Shown: piece by piece, positions 1-9,265 of the stretch | Numbering within the stretch: the stretch's first letter is position 1 | Layout of the letters: each line of letters starts with the position of its first letter | Assembly: GCA_016745075.1 (NCBI GenBank) | Contig: JADGDD010000001.1 | Span: forward strand, 125,125 to 189,124 | Source: Planctomycetota bacterium | Lineage (GTDB): Bacteria; Planctomycetota; UBA11346 | DNA length: 64,000 nucleotides | Reading direction: 5' to 3' | The notes under the pieces: model-generated | Database searches by the model: none | What the model was told of the DNA's origin: nothing | The model's input: only the letters and a program-made list of their open reading frames with translations | Translations under genes and position numbers: made by a program

Positions 1-193
1 TTTCGGGTAATTGTTGTACGTGCAGCGCTCCATCCTGAAGCGTGCATGAAGGGGTCGCGTATGATTGCCAGCTAAAAGTAGGTTGCAGTACTTCACGCTG
101 ATTTTTGCGATCGACAAAACGCCAGTCTTCATGTTTGGCATCAGGAGCGGGGATGTCCTGAAGTGATGTATTCAGCTCGGTAAGATTCAGCAT
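1..193 (-). CDS. sufD: SufD, Fe-S cluster assembly protein (N-terminal part, cut by window edge)
   Basis: The minus strand opens with ATG at 193 and stays open to the left edge, giving about 64 residues. They contain HEDWRFVDRKN, the Glu-Asp-Trp-Arg motif typical of the SufD N-terminus. SufD pairs with SufB to form the scaffold that builds Fe-S clusters in the cytoplasm, driven by the SufC ATPase. The start lies 6 bases after the sufC stop, so the gene is the downstream member of the suf operon. No clear Shine-Dalgarno sequence precedes it, which fits translational coupling to sufC. The rest of the protein, including the cluster-binding region, lies outside the window. The identification rests on one motif plus position directly after sufB-sufC. 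Confidence 0.85.
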   Translation of the reverse strand, partial: MLNLTELNTSLQDIPAPDAKHEDWRFVDRKNQREVLQPTFSWQSYATPSCTLQDGALHVQQLPE

Positions 194-199
194 GGGGAG

Positions 200-970
200 T
201 TATCCTTCTGTGCCAAAAGTTTCAGCAAGAAGATCGTCGTAGCCGCTTTCTTCCAGTTTCAGCGCAAGTTCAGGGCCGCCAGAGGCAATAATACGACCTT
301 TGGCAAGTACGTGAACCGCATCTGGTTGAACTAAATCAAGGAGGCGTTGGTAGTGAGTAATTAAAACAATGGTGCGTTCTGGCGAGCGATACGTATTAAT
401 ACCTTCTGCTACAATACGCAGAGCATCAATATCAAGACCAGAATCAGTTTCATCAAGAATGGCAAGTGCTGGTTCTAATACGAACATTTGCAAAATTTCA
501 TTACGTTTCTTTTGCCCACCAGAGAAGCCTGAATTTAATTCACGGTCAAGAAAGACTTCATCCATTTTGACTTCGGCCATTTTTTCACGCAGTAAAGGCA
601 TAAAGTCATCCATGCTCAGTTCTTCTTGGTCTTGAGCAGCACGTTTTGCATTATAAGCAAGGCGTAAAAATTCGGCATTATTAACACCGGGAACTTCAAC
701 CGGATATTGAAAACCAATAAAGAGGCCATCGGTGGCGCGTTCTTCAATATTACGTTCTTCAATATCTACGCCATCGAGTAGAATCTGGCCAGAGGTAACG
801 TCGTAATCTTCATGTCCAGCAACCACCTTCGTGAGTGTGCTTTTTCCCGAGCCATTTGGGCCCATAATCGCATGAACTTTACCCGTTTCAAAGGTAATCG
901 ATAAATCTTTGAGAATTTGTGTTTGTTCGTTTTCGGCAAGCGAAGCGCAAATGTTTTTGATTTCAAGCAT
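200..970 (-). CDS. sufC: SufC, ABC-type ATPase of the SUF Fe-S assembly complex
   Basis: A 256-residue soluble ABC ATPase. Walker A GPNGSGKS lies at residues 37-44, the signature FSGGQKKRNE near 150, and Walker B LAILDETDSGLD near 172-183. The ETDSGLD version, with Asp-Ser after Glu-Thr, and the GGQKKRNEI signature are characteristic of SufC rather than of membrane transporters. SufC binds SufB and SufD and powers conformational change of the SufBCD scaffold during cluster assembly. Length is normal for the family. The start is 3 bases downstream of the sufB stop and the stop is 6 bases before sufD, so the genes form one transcript. No sufS or sufE is visible in this window. Confidence 0.97.
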   Translation of the reverse strand: MLEIKNICASLAENEQTQILKDLSITFETGKVHAIMGPNGSGKSTLTKVVAGHEDYDVTSGQILLDGVDIEERNIEERATDGLFIGFQYPVEVPGVNNAEFLRLAYNAKRAAQDQEELSMDDFMPLLREKMAEVKMDEVFLDRELNSGFSGGQKKRNEILQMFVLEPALAILDETDSGLDIDALRIVAEGINTYRSPERTIVLITHYQRLLDLVQPDAVHVLAKGRIIASGGPELALKLEESGYDDLLAETFGTEG

Positions 971-973
971 GGT

Positions 974-2464
974 TTATCCCACAGAATTTTCGAGTTTAAG
1001 AGTGAGGAGTTTTTGTGCTTCCGCTGCAAATTCGAGCGGTAGCACATCCAGTACGTCACGGCAGAAGCCAGTCACAACAGACTGGATTGCATCTTCTTCG
1101 CTAATCCCACGCGAACGAAGGTAGAACAATTGATCGGCACTTAATTTGGTGGTTGAGGCTTCGTGTTCAACCCGAGCACTGGCATTACGCACATCAATAA
1201 CCGGAAAAGTATGGGCGGTGCTGGTTTTACCGACGAGCATACTATCACATTGGGTATAGTTGCGAGCCCCAGTTGCTTTTTTATGAATGCTTACTTGGCC
1301 ACGGTAAGCATTGCTGCTGTGGTCAGCACTAATGCCTTTAGAAATAATGGTTGAACGAGTGTTCTTGCCAATATGAATCATTTTGGTGCCAGTGTCAGCT
1401 TGCATATGACCATTTGTGAGCGCGACTGAATAAAACTCACCAACGCTGTTGTCACCCATTAAAACACAGGACGGATATTTCCAAGTAATAGAGCTACCTG
1501 TTTCAACCTGTGTCCAACTAATTTTACTACGGTCACCACGACAAGCTCCGCGTTTGGTCACAAAATTATACACACCACCGGCACCTGTTTCTGGATCACC
1601 AGCATACCAGTTTTGCACGGTAGAGTATTTGATTTCAGCATCTTCAAGGGCAACTAATTCAACCACAGCAGCATGCAATTGGTTTTTGCTGGTTTGCGGT
1701 GCAGTGCAGCCTTCAAGATAGGATACGTAACTGCCAGTATCGGCAATAATGAGAGTGCGTTCAAATTGACCAGATTCTACATTGTTGATGCGGAAGTATG
1801 TAGAAAGTTCAAGCGGACAATTCGTGCATGGTGGAATATAGACAAAACTACCGTCAGAGAAAACTGCACCATTGAGTGCTGCAAAATAATTATCGCTGCT
1901 TGGAACAACGCTTCCAAGGTAACGTTCAATCAGTTTTGGGAATTCGTGTAAGGCTTCACTAAAGCTGCAAAAAATAACACCTGCATCAAATAATTTTTTC
2001 TGATGAGTAGTTGCAACCGACACCGAATCAAAAACGGCATCAACGGCTACACCAGATAAACGTTTTTGTTCATCAAGAGGAATGCCCAGCTTTTCAAAAG
2101 TGCGCAATACTTCAGGATCAATGTCGTCTAAGCTATCATAACTTGGCGCTTCGCCTTCTTTTTTGTCTTTAGTTGCCGGAACGCTGTAGTATTGAATGTC
2201 ATCGTAATCAATTGGAGGGTAGTGCACACGAGCCCATGTCGGCTCTGTCATGTTTTTGAAAATCTCGTATGATTTTAAACGGAAATTTAACAAAAACTCA
2301 GGTTCGTTACGAGCTGTAGAAATAGCACGGACAACTTCTTCGCTTAAACCACGACCAAGAGTGACTGCTTCAACCGCAGTAGAAAAGCCATATTTGTATG
2401 CTTCTTGATCTGCACTGCTAAGACTGTCGCCTACTGTATCTATTGTTGTGTTGTCGGAATTCAT
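974..2464 (-). CDS. sufB: SufB, scaffold subunit of the SUF Fe-S assembly complex
   Basis: A 496-residue protein of normal SufB length. The C-terminal half carries the right-handed beta-helix typical of SufB/SufD, including [14 protein letters not shown] near residue 420. Its Cys matches the conserved cysteine that SufB uses for cluster assembly, and [12 protein letters not shown] follows, as in the family. The central region has [10 protein letters not shown] and [20 protein letters not shown], also family hallmarks. The protein acts in the cytoplasm with SufC and SufD. The start is fixed by an ATGA overlap at 2461-2464 with the NifU-like gene upstream, so the two are translationally coupled. 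Confidence 0.97.
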   Translation of the reverse strand: MNSDNTTIDTVGDSLSSADQEAYKYGFSTAVEAVTLGRGLSEEVVRAISTARNEPEFLLNFRLKSYEIFKNMTEPTWARVHYPPIDYDDIQYYSVPATKDKKEGEAPSYDSLDDIDPEVLRTFEKLGIPLDEQKRLSGVAVDAVFDSVSVATTHQKKLFDAGVIFCSFSEALHEFPKLIERYLGSVVPSSDNYFAALNGAVFSDGSFVYIPPCTNCPLELSTYFRINNVESGQFERTLIIADTGSYVSYLEGCTAPQTSKNQLHAAVVELVALEDAEIKYSTVQNWYAGDPETGAGGVYNFVTKRGACRGDRSKISWTQVETGSSITWKYPSCVLMGDNSVGEFYSVALTNGHMQADTGTKMIHIGKNTRSTIISKGISADHSSNAYRGQVSIHKKATGARNYTQCDSMLVGKTSTAHTFPVIDVRNASARVEHEASTTKLSADQLFYLRSRGISEEDAIQSVVTGFCRDVLDVLPLEFAAEAQKLLTLKLENSVG

Positions 2465-3204
2465 TGAGACACCACCGTAATTGCAGGATGAATATGTTCT
2501 TGAACTGCGCTCTCACAGAAACGAGCTAAAGTTGGTTTTTCGTCTTCATGTAGTTCGTTGTCGTTATCTGTCCAAGAAATGGTGAGTTGGAAATCATCGT
2601 TCAGCGCTTCTACGCTCCACTCTAGGCTTGGACGACCAATGCGGTCAGCAATAACTGGGGCAAGAACTTTATTGACCATGGCAATTTTCTTGAGCAAGCT
2701 CAGCGGCAGCCATTGTTTATCATGTTCGTCCCAATCTTGGTCACGCTTCCGTTGGTAGCGTTCGATTTCAACTGGTTTTGGTAAAAGTTTTAAGTTGGGG
2801 CGTTCAGCCAGCGCAAGTGTTTGCATTTCAAAGATGAAAGCTGCTTCATCTTTAATATCAGCACTGTCACAATCAAGAACGGTTGCGATGTCATCTATGC
2901 TCAGTTGACAGACCTCTTCAAGTTTGTGCTCACGAGCGAGTTCCATGAAGGCATCACAGATCGGGTGCGAGAGCAAAGAACCAAAGGCGATAAAACGCGC
3001 ATCTTCAATGATATTGCTGTCAAGATTGACCAGCCAATAGATGCGGGCTTGGCCTGCGGTATCAGCAACAGTCAAAAGCCCGAGCTGTTGCCGTGCAGCA
3101 TCAAGTGGACGGAAAGCACCACGGCGCAAAGGCTGTTCAAGCCGTTGGCGCATGGTCTCGTTTAGTGGTCGGAGTGCATTAATGGTCATGTGGCTGGGCA
3201 GCAT
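2461..3204 (-). CDS. NifU/IscU-like protein lacking the usual scaffold cysteines, suf operon
   Basis: A 247-residue protein at the head of the suf operon. Residues 53-130 resemble the IscU/NifU N-terminal scaffold ([20 protein letters not shown], then SIDDIATVL). Where scaffolds carry the first cluster-binding cysteine (FGCG) this protein has FGSLLS, with Ser76 in that place, and the later Leu-His-Cys site is also missing. Residues 165-247 faintly resemble the NifU C-terminal domain ([14 protein letters not shown]) but lack its Cys-x-x-Cys. Both resemblances are by eye. If correct, this is a NifU-type protein that no longer holds a cluster in the standard way and may be an accessory or regulatory partner of SufBCD. 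A second in-frame ATG at residue 6 (3189) is an equally possible start. The gene overlaps sufB by ATGA. Confidence 0.6.
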   Translation of the reverse strand: MLPSHMTINALRPLNETMRQRLEQPLRRGAFRPLDAARQQLGLLTVADTAGQARIYWLVNLDSNIIEDARFIAFGSLLSHPICDAFMELAREHKLEEVCQLSIDDIATVLDCDSADIKDEAAFIFEMQTLALAERPNLKLLPKPVEIERYQRKRDQDWDEHDKQWLPLSLLKKIAMVNKVLAPVIADRIGRPSLEWSVEALNDDFQLTISWTDNDNELHEDEKPTLARFCESAVQEHIHPAITVVSQ

Positions 3205-3263
3205 AACTAGTCAATAGCTAACGCAAGATAGATACTTTCTTTAGCGTTCTGGATGCATTTATC

Positions 3264-4610
3264 TTATTGTTCACATATCTTTTGAATGAGACTTGGGATA
3301 TCACGCATATCCCAAGTCTGATCAGTTGTTGCCCATTCCGCCTGAGAACCAATGAGAATAGGCCCATCATTGGGATGAGCAGGAGGGCGACCATGACTAC
3401 CTTGGACGAGACTAGGATCCAGTGATATGGCGTTCATTCGGTAGCGTAGTCCAAGTTTTTTTCGTAAGAGAGCAATGGCAGCACGTTTTTTTCCGCCTTT
3501 CGGGTCAAAAAATAATTCACGTGGGTCATAGCCTGGTTTTTTATGGATTTCGACCAGATGAGCAAAATCAGGTTTTTCAGTGTCTTCCAGCCAATAATCG
3601 TAGGCAAACCAACAACCCTGTTTGGCAATAGCGATAATCTCGCCACTGCGCTCATGGTTCAAGCCAATTTCTGCTCGTTCATTGCCAACATATAAACGAT
3701 CAATACCGGGGTGGTTTTTGAGACAGGCAAGGGTGCGCTCGGTGTCTGTAGTGTAAATATGAGCAATTTGATGATCGCACACAGCAAAAGCTGTGCTGGT
3801 TCCCGGGTCCAATAATTCCCCCGTGGCATTGTGGGTAACGGAAAGCAAGTTGTGTTTGCGTAAGTGTTTGTTGAGAAAAATAGCTGTATCAACGCGCTCA
3901 ATTCCGTATTCACTAACGATTAAAACTTTCAGATTTTGAGCCGTTGCATAATCTAAAATTTTGCCAACAGCAGTATCGAGTTCCGCCAAATTGCGTGCTA
4001 GATGTTCTCCATCTGGGCCAAAGCGTTGTAGGTCATAGTCCAAATGTGGTAGGTAACAGAGGCCGAGTTGCGGCTGTGTTTCTGCATGAGCGGTGCAAAA
4101 ACTTTCGGCAATCCAGTTGGTGGATTGAATATTGGCTGTTGGTCCCCAAAACTGAAAGAGCGGGAATGGCCCGTGTTTTTCTTGTACGATTTTTTTGAGT
4201 GTAGCAGGGTGGCTATAAAAGTCGGGAGATTTTGCGCCATCAGCATGGTAAGCTGGGCGTGGTGTGACAAAACTATCTGCGCTAGAGTTCATCGCATACC
4301 ACCAGAAATACTTTAAGGTGGTAATATTTTGCGTTTCCCAGAGGAGTGGTGCTTGTACAAGTTTTTCACTTTGTCGCCACAGTAGCACTTCGCCAAGATC
4401 ACGAAAATACCAACCATTACCAACAATGCCATGTTCTTGTGGCAATACACCGGTCAACATGGTTGTTTGCGCAGTGGTGGTAACCGCAGGAGTAACTCCA
4501 TGGAGCGGTGCGCAGAAACCGCTGTCAGCCAAGGTTTTGAGCCGTGGTGTATCAGGGCCAATATGACGAGGAGTTAATCCAACACAATTAATGACGATCA
4601 GCTTGGACAT
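3264..4610 (-). CDS. Alkaline phosphatase superfamily protein, EboF/nucleotide pyrophosphatase-like
   Basis: A 448-residue cytoplasmic protein (no signal peptide) of the alkaline phosphatase superfamily. The segment TTTAQTTMLTGVLPQEHGIV near residue 45-64 is the nucleophile region of type I phosphodiesterase/nucleotide pyrophosphatases; the Thr before MLTG is the likely nucleophile. GNGWYFRD, WRQSEKLVQAP and FWWYAMNSSAD follow, a pattern I associate with the EboF family, found alone or in ebo clusters whose role is poorly defined. Two usual metal-ligand motifs are altered: the early Asp-Gly is NCVGL, and Asp-His-Gly is SEYGI near residue 235. The C-terminal SHGRPP is kept. The gene follows the DUF4340 gene by 12 bases. 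Substrate is unknown. Confidence 0.75.
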   Translation of the reverse strand: MSKLIVINCVGLTPRHIGPDTPRLKTLADSGFCAPLHGVTPAVTTTAQTTMLTGVLPQEHGIVGNGWYFRDLGEVLLWRQSEKLVQAPLLWETQNITTLKYFWWYAMNSSADSFVTPRPAYHADGAKSPDFYSHPATLKKIVQEKHGPFPLFQFWGPTANIQSTNWIAESFCTAHAETQPQLGLCYLPHLDYDLQRFGPDGEHLARNLAELDTAVGKILDYATAQNLKVLIVSEYGIERVDTAIFLNKHLRKHNLLSVTHNATGELLDPGTSTAFAVCDHQIAHIYTTDTERTLACLKNHPGIDRLYVGNERAEIGLNHERSGEIIAIAKQGCWFAYDYWLEDTEKPDFAHLVEIHKKPGYDPRELFFDPKGGKKRAAIALLRKKLGLRYRMNAISLDPSLVQGSHGRPPAHPNDGPILIGSQAEWATTDQTWDMRDIPSLIQKICEQ

Positions 4611-4622
4611 AGTTCTAACCTT

Positions 4623-6197
4623 CTATTCTTCGTCTGTACCAAAAATATCCGCTTGAGAAGCAGCATCAAGCATGCCTATCAGGTTACGTTCGCGGATGCC
4701 TATTAAGCCGCTGTCATGGAGTAAGATAGTCAGTTGTTCCTGCTTGGTAGATAGGGTGATAGTGCTGTGCCATTCGCGGGGGTGGTCATCAAGCCAGCCA
4801 TGCCACGTTTGCACACGCGCGGCAACCAACGCTTCTATAAAATCAACGGTAGCAGCGCGTTCGTCAGGATCGGCAGACCAACTATCGAGCGCGTCTCGCT
4901 CGTAAATACGAGGAGGGCCGTTGCTGGGTGCAATAACTAGCGCCGTACTCTGTTCCATGGTCCACTGTGGAGCGACCTGTTGTTTGAGGAGTGTCCAGAC
5001 TGGCGTATTGAGGAAAGGCGTTAAGGTAGGGCTCTGTTCGTGTAGTGACCAATGCAGATCATTACTGTCTACACGATAGGCAGGCAGCGTATCCTGTGGA
5101 TGGGTGTTGAGGCGTGATGCTGGGTTAGTGGCATGCGGTAGTGTAGCCAGTTTATTCAGAAAGCTGTGAACGCGTGTTGTATCAGTATCAACGCGACTAT
5201 TGACGGACCACTGGCCAGCTTGTTGATGGAGATGTATATTGCCGCAATAAATATCTTTAATGTCCTCATCAAAGGGGAGTGGGCAAAGCTGTTGTGGTAG
5301 AAAAGTTTTTGCTTTGAGATGTAATAATTCTTTAGTCAGTGGCAGCGCAAAAAACTCTCGAATTTCTCCGTGGGCTGTTTGCTCACGTCGTTGAATCAGC
5401 CGTCTTTGTAAGCGGGTATTATCACCATGATCGAGTAAGGTAATGAGCTGTTTATCTTTTGTTATCTGTATGGTTACTTGAGCTGGATTGATCGGTTCAC
5501 GAATAAAAGCACGGTCAGGAGTGTCGTTCAACGCAGTAAGCCATGTTTGGATGGACTGTGTTTGTGTCCAGTAGTATTCTTGTTTCGTATGGGCTCGCAT
5601 CCAATAGCGTCCGTAATCACGTTCAACTTCCCAACCATAGCTATGGCTGATGTGTGTTGGTTCCGTTGGAAGTTGTAAGCGGTCGTCTCGTAAAAGAAGG
5701 GGGTCGCGCAAGAGTATGTCGGCAATATTATGGCTGAGTTGCCATATTTCGTTTGTATGACCATTGCCGCTGCGTGCATATGTGTTGCCATCAACAGCAC
5801 TGCCAAGAATAAGAGGGCCAAGTCCAGAGGGAATAATGATGGCGGGTGTATCAAAGCCATAGGCACTATGGTCTGCACGATCACTTTCCGTTATGATCCG
5901 CGTTATCCGACAGTCGTGCAAACTACGGCGTAATTCATCTGCTATCTGTGGATGGAGTCGGCCTGTGGGCTTATGATTTTCATCGCCAATGTAGGATTTA
6001 TTTTCTTGTAAAAAGAGACTGTAATGACCATGTGGAGTTGTAATTAAACAACTGCCACTGCTAAAGGCAAAAGCATCAAATAAGGGGCTGCCTACGCGAC
6101 CAGTGTCATTTACGGTTGGTATGCAGAGCCACGCAAGAAGGCAGCAGCAAATCAGGGCGATGGTTTCATACCACGGGCGAAACAGTGTGGTATTCAT
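4623..6197 (-). CDS. DUF4340-like membrane-anchored extracytoplasmic protein, GldG partner
   Basis: A 524-residue protein with one N-terminal membrane segment (about residues 11-27, ALICCCLLAWLCIPTV) and a large domain outside the membrane. The C-terminal 150 residues (PQWTMEQSTALVIAPS, then a YERD / WSADPDERAATVDFIEALVAARV stretch) look like the repeated unit of DUF4340 proteins, which typically lie beside GldF/GldG-type ABC exporters. The start overlaps the upstream permease gene by ATGA at 6194-6197, strongly implying joint function. The complex probably spans the inner membrane, with this protein in the periplasm. Substrate and biological role are unknown. DUF4340 assignment is by organisation and weak sequence similarity. 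Confidence 0.65.
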   Translation of the reverse strand: MNTTLFRPWYETIALICCCLLAWLCIPTVNDTGRVGSPLFDAFAFSSGSCLITTPHGHYSLFLQENKSYIGDENHKPTGRLHPQIADELRRSLHDCRITRIITESDRADHSAYGFDTPAIIIPSGLGPLILGSAVDGNTYARSGNGHTNEIWQLSHNIADILLRDPLLLRDDRLQLPTEPTHISHSYGWEVERDYGRYWMRAHTKQEYYWTQTQSIQTWLTALNDTPDRAFIREPINPAQVTIQITKDKQLITLLDHGDNTRLQRRLIQRREQTAHGEIREFFALPLTKELLHLKAKTFLPQQLCPLPFDEDIKDIYCGNIHLHQQAGQWSVNSRVDTDTTRVHSFLNKLATLPHATNPASRLNTHPQDTLPAYRVDSNDLHWSLHEQSPTLTPFLNTPVWTLLKQQVAPQWTMEQSTALVIAPSNGPPRIYERDALDSWSADPDERAATVDFIEALVAARVQTWHGWLDDHPREWHSTITLSTKQEQLTILLHDSGLIGIRERNLIGMLDAASQADIFGTDEE

Positions 6198-8377
6198 ACT
6201 GTTCTCCTTCGTCGCCAGACAATATAGCCCATGCAGAGGAAGGAGAATCCAGGAAGCCCAAGGCCAATGCCCCAGATAAGGAAGGCACGTTCACCATCAT
6301 GTAATAAATAACGGGTTTGTTCAACAGCTTTGGGTGGTAAGAGGGCGCTGCGTTTTTCGTGTGCAAGCCAATGAACGAGACCCGTGGCTAAGAGGCGATT
6401 GCCGCTTACACTCAGATGCTCATCGCTCAACATATCTACAGAGGCGAGGACGGTGATACGGCAGAGCTTGTGGCTTTTTTCCGAACCAGCGGCAACAAGG
6501 CTATATAATTGTGAATTGCTTGCAGTAGGGAGTTGTCCATCACGTTTTAAGAATGCACCCTCAGCCAAGGCTAATTGCGGGAAGAGGGATAGACTTTTGA
6601 ATTCACCGCGTGTTGCTTGGAGTGCAACAAGATGGTCTGCAAATATCGCATGTTGTTCAGCCGTGGCAAAGGCACTCGGGCCGGTGTTGCTGAGTGCGGG
6701 TATTTCCTGACTCGATAAAAACACCTGCTCTCCAGATTGTGTACTGGCTGGGAAAACCAGTTGAGCATCAGACCAATGAATACCGTAACGTCCAAGCAGT
6801 TGAGCGAGTTTTGGTAAACGCTGTGGGTGTATACCATCGAGGCCCAGACAAAGGCGCCCACCATTATTGAGGAATCTATCGAGCTGTTGAATTATTTCAG
6901 CAGGAGGATCTGCGTGAATGCCGAGGAGCATAATGACTCGGGGATCACAGGTAAAAAGAGTTTCCCATTCTGGAGACAGGGTTAGAGAAAGCCCAGCTTG
7001 TGCACAGAGACGGTGAAAGCGTCCTAAACAGCGTGGGTTGTTTGTGTGAATATCGCCAAGTGGCCGAGCATCTGCGCCAACATACCATGCGACTTGAATC
7101 TGTTGTGGCTGGAGAAAACGTTGTAAGGCCGCTAGCACACTACCTTCTACTTGTACGGCGGCTAGCAAACGTTGGCCATCACGTTCTGTAACAATACCTA
7201 ATTCGTCTGCTGGAATAATTTCGTAGGAACCACTATGACGTAATAATAATAAAGGGCGCTGCCAATCGTCAGCAGAAATCTGTAAATCATTGCCAAGTTT
7301 TGCCGCGCCCGCAGGGTCCAGTCCTGGGTCTAATTCATGAACGGTTAAGCCATATGTTTTCATTAAAGACAAGCTGTGCTGAGTGGCGTTAATAATGCCA
7401 CCGTCTATCGGATCGTGTAACATATGTGGGGTAGTGACTAAGGTTGCTGAAATTCCGCTTGGCTGTAACTCACGTAAAAGCTGTTGTGTTTGTGGTGCTA
7501 GTGCATGCTCTTGAGTGCTGGTGAAATCACTATGAGCGGTGCATTGGCTGCTGCTGGTCAGTACAAGCCCAGCTAATAAGAGTGCAAGTCCACTATTAAT
7601 TATTTTAATTCGTTTTTGATGACGAGGTGATAAAACCGTATGTGCAAGAAATAAAAAAAGAAGAACAATAATACCATGTGCTAAAAGCGATGACCCAGAT
7701 AATAAACCAAAGGCGCTATCGTAGACAAAGGCGGTCAGCGGTAAGACATCACGAACAATGGTTAATGATGATTCAAAGACATGACCAAAGGCATCAATGA
7801 CCCACCACGTTAAGCCAAGGCCGAGGGCTAATAAGCCGGCGCTTTGTTTATTGTTCATAATACTGCTACAAGCGTAGCCTAGGGCAGCAATGGAAAAACT
7901 TTGAGCACAAAGAGATAAGAGCGCGCTTAATGTGCGGCCAAAATCAGCCGTTCCGTGAATCGATAAAAAAACATGAAAACAAATAGGTGGAATAAGCAGG
8001 GCTAATAGCAGGGTGCAGGTTGCCGCCCATGCGCCAGTAAGCAAAGCCAACGGGTGTACGCCACAAATAAAAAGGTGCTCAAGACGACCATTTTCTTTGC
8101 GTCCAGCTATTGCGTCCATGCTGAGATGTGGAACGAAAACAATTAACAGTAGCGGTAATAATAAAGGCGACGCACGAAAGAAAAAACTCATTGGTGTCTC
8201 GCCCAATGGCAATTCATGATTGGTAGCGTAGGAGACAACTACTTGGAAAAATAAACCGCAGACTAACGTCCATAGAATAATGAGTGTGGCATAAGCGGTG
8301 CTACAGCCCTGTCGAATCAGCTCTGTTGTATACAGGGCTATGGTTTGCCGAATAAAGAAACGGGCTGCTTGTCTCAT
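6194..8377 (-). CDS. ABC-2 permease fused to GldG-like auxiliary domain
   Basis: The first 250 residues hold about six hydrophobic helices, as in an ABC-2/GldF permease, including MSFFFRASPLLLPLLLIVFV and the GRKENGRLEHLF loop. A further helix near residue 255-275 (INSGLALLLAGLVLTSS) leads into a roughly 400-residue extracytoplasmic region like GldG/DUF4350 (GGIINATQHSLSLMKTYG; LDRFLNNGGRLCLGLDG). A final helix near the C-terminus ends in RRRRTV. GldF and GldG are separate genes in Bacteroidetes; here they are one chain of about 727 residues. I chose ATG 8377 because it overlaps the ATPase stop by ATGA; a longer reading starts 27 bases upstream. In gliding bacteria the system assists motility; in PVC bacteria its job is unclear. 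Confidence 0.8.
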   Translation of the reverse strand: MRQAARFFIRQTIALYTTELIRQGCSTAYATLIILWTLVCGLFFQVVVSYATNHELPLGETPMSFFFRASPLLLPLLLIVFVPHLSMDAIAGRKENGRLEHLFICGVHPLALLTGAWAATCTLLLALLIPPICFHVFLSIHGTADFGRTLSALLSLCAQSFSIAALGYACSSIMNNKQSAGLLALGLGLTWWVIDAFGHVFESSLTIVRDVLPLTAFVYDSAFGLLSGSSLLAHGIIVLLFLFLAHTVLSPRHQKRIKIINSGLALLLAGLVLTSSSQCTAHSDFTSTQEHALAPQTQQLLRELQPSGISATLVTTPHMLHDPIDGGIINATQHSLSLMKTYGLTVHELDPGLDPAGAAKLGNDLQISADDWQRPLLLLRHSGSYEIIPADELGIVTERDGQRLLAAVQVEGSVLAALQRFLQPQQIQVAWYVGADARPLGDIHTNNPRCLGRFHRLCAQAGLSLTLSPEWETLFTCDPRVIMLLGIHADPPAEIIQQLDRFLNNGGRLCLGLDGIHPQRLPKLAQLLGRYGIHWSDAQLVFPASTQSGEQVFLSSQEIPALSNTGPSAFATAEQHAIFADHLVALQATRGEFKSLSLFPQLALAEGAFLKRDGQLPTASNSQLYSLVAAGSEKSHKLCRITVLASVDMLSDEHLSVSGNRLLATGLVHWLAHEKRSALLPPKAVEQTRYLLHDGERAFLIWGIGLGLPGFSFLCMGYIVWRRRRTV

Positions 8378-9090
8378 GCTCCGGCCCCAGCAAGAGCAAG
8401 CCATGCTTGTTCTATATTTCCGTTATCTGTAAAGGTTTTGGCAAAATCGGTTGGAGTGCCTTGAAAACGAACACGGCCATCAATGAGCACAACTAAGCTA
8501 TCGCAGACGGCTTCGACTTCGGCAAGGTTATGAGTGGCGAGTAAAATAGTGTGATCACCCGATAGGTCACGTAATAATTGTCGAAGTAAAATAACCTGTG
8601 CTGGATCTAGTCCGGCACTTGGTTCATCAAGGATCAACACGGGTGGATTATGGAGCAGGCATTCTGCCAAGGCGAGTCGGCTACGCTGTCCTCGTGAGAG
8701 CTTATCAATCAACATGTGTTTGCGGTCTATCAATTGTACCCGGGCAAGCACATCATCTGTGCTACCCGTATAGCCACGCAGAGTGCTGTGTAGGCGTAGG
8801 TATTCGTCCAACCTCAAGCTATCTTCCAGTGGAGGAATATCAGGCAAATAACTAAATAAGCGGGTGGCATGTCGAGTCAGTGCGGTGTCTTCACTATGAA
8901 TCAGGCAGCGGCCAAAAGATGGGGATATTGCTCCTGTTAGGCAGCGAAGCAGTGTTGTTTTTCCCGCACCATTTGGACCAAGCAGTGCACAAATTTGTCC
9001 TGGTTCTACGGAGAAATGAATTTGGTCCAAAACGACGGCAGAACCAAAGCGTTTATTGAGCCGTTGAACTTCTATTGCTGGTTCAGTCAT
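8374..9090 (-). CDS. ABC transporter ATP-binding protein, GldA-like
   Basis: A 238-residue ATPase with Walker A GPNGAGKT at 38-45, signature LSRGQRSRLALAE near 132-144, Walker B VLILDEPSAGLD near 150-161, and the switch histidine in LATHNLAE. The DEPSAGLDP form is typical of the ABC-2 exporter subfamily that includes GldA. It is translationally coupled (ATGA) to the fused permease/GldG gene, so the two form one exporter with the DUF4340-like protein. The start ATG at 9090 lies inside the tail of a short upstream ORF, giving an overlap of 8 bases. Confidence 0.93.
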   Translation of the reverse strand: MTEPAIEVQRLNKRFGSAVVLDQIHFSVEPGQICALLGPNGAGKTTLLRCLTGAISPSFGRCLIHSEDTALTRHATRLFSYLPDIPPLEDSLRLDEYLRLHSTLRGYTGSTDDVLARVQLIDRKHMLIDKLSRGQRSRLALAECLLHNPPVLILDEPSAGLDPAQVILLRQLLRDLSGDHTILLATHNLAEVEAVCDSLVVLIDGRVRFQGTPTDFAKTFTDNGNIEQAWLALAGAGA

Positions 9091-9256
9091 GAATCGTGGT
9101 TGGGTATGTGGTGTGAAAGGATATTTTCGATTTGATTGTACTGGTGTGGTCAGTCACGGGTGATTGTTTCCCAAATATATCCAGTTTACAACTGTGATAG
9201 CGTTCACAAATTTCTATAAGTGTATCGTGGCTGTATGTTCGGTCCGTTATATCCAT
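9083..9256 (-). pseudogene. Short ORF resembling a truncated MNT-type nucleotidyltransferase
   Basis: A 57-codon ORF fills the gap between purM and the ABC ATPase. Residues 7-35 (SHDTLIEICERYHSCKLDIF followed by GKQSPVTD) look like the N-terminus of MNT nucleotidyltransferases of HEPN/MNT modules, in which a helix leads to a strand and a Phe-Gly-Ser motif. Here Gly-Ser has become Gly-Lys, and the Asp-x-Asp catalytic region never appears; the tail is Thr/His-rich. I read this as the degenerate stump of a nucleotidyltransferase. It could instead be an unrelated small coupled ORF: its stop overlaps the ATPase start by 8 bases. There is no clear Shine-Dalgarno sequence. The match is by eye only. 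Confidence 0.35.
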
Positions 9257-9265
9257 ATGTCGAGG

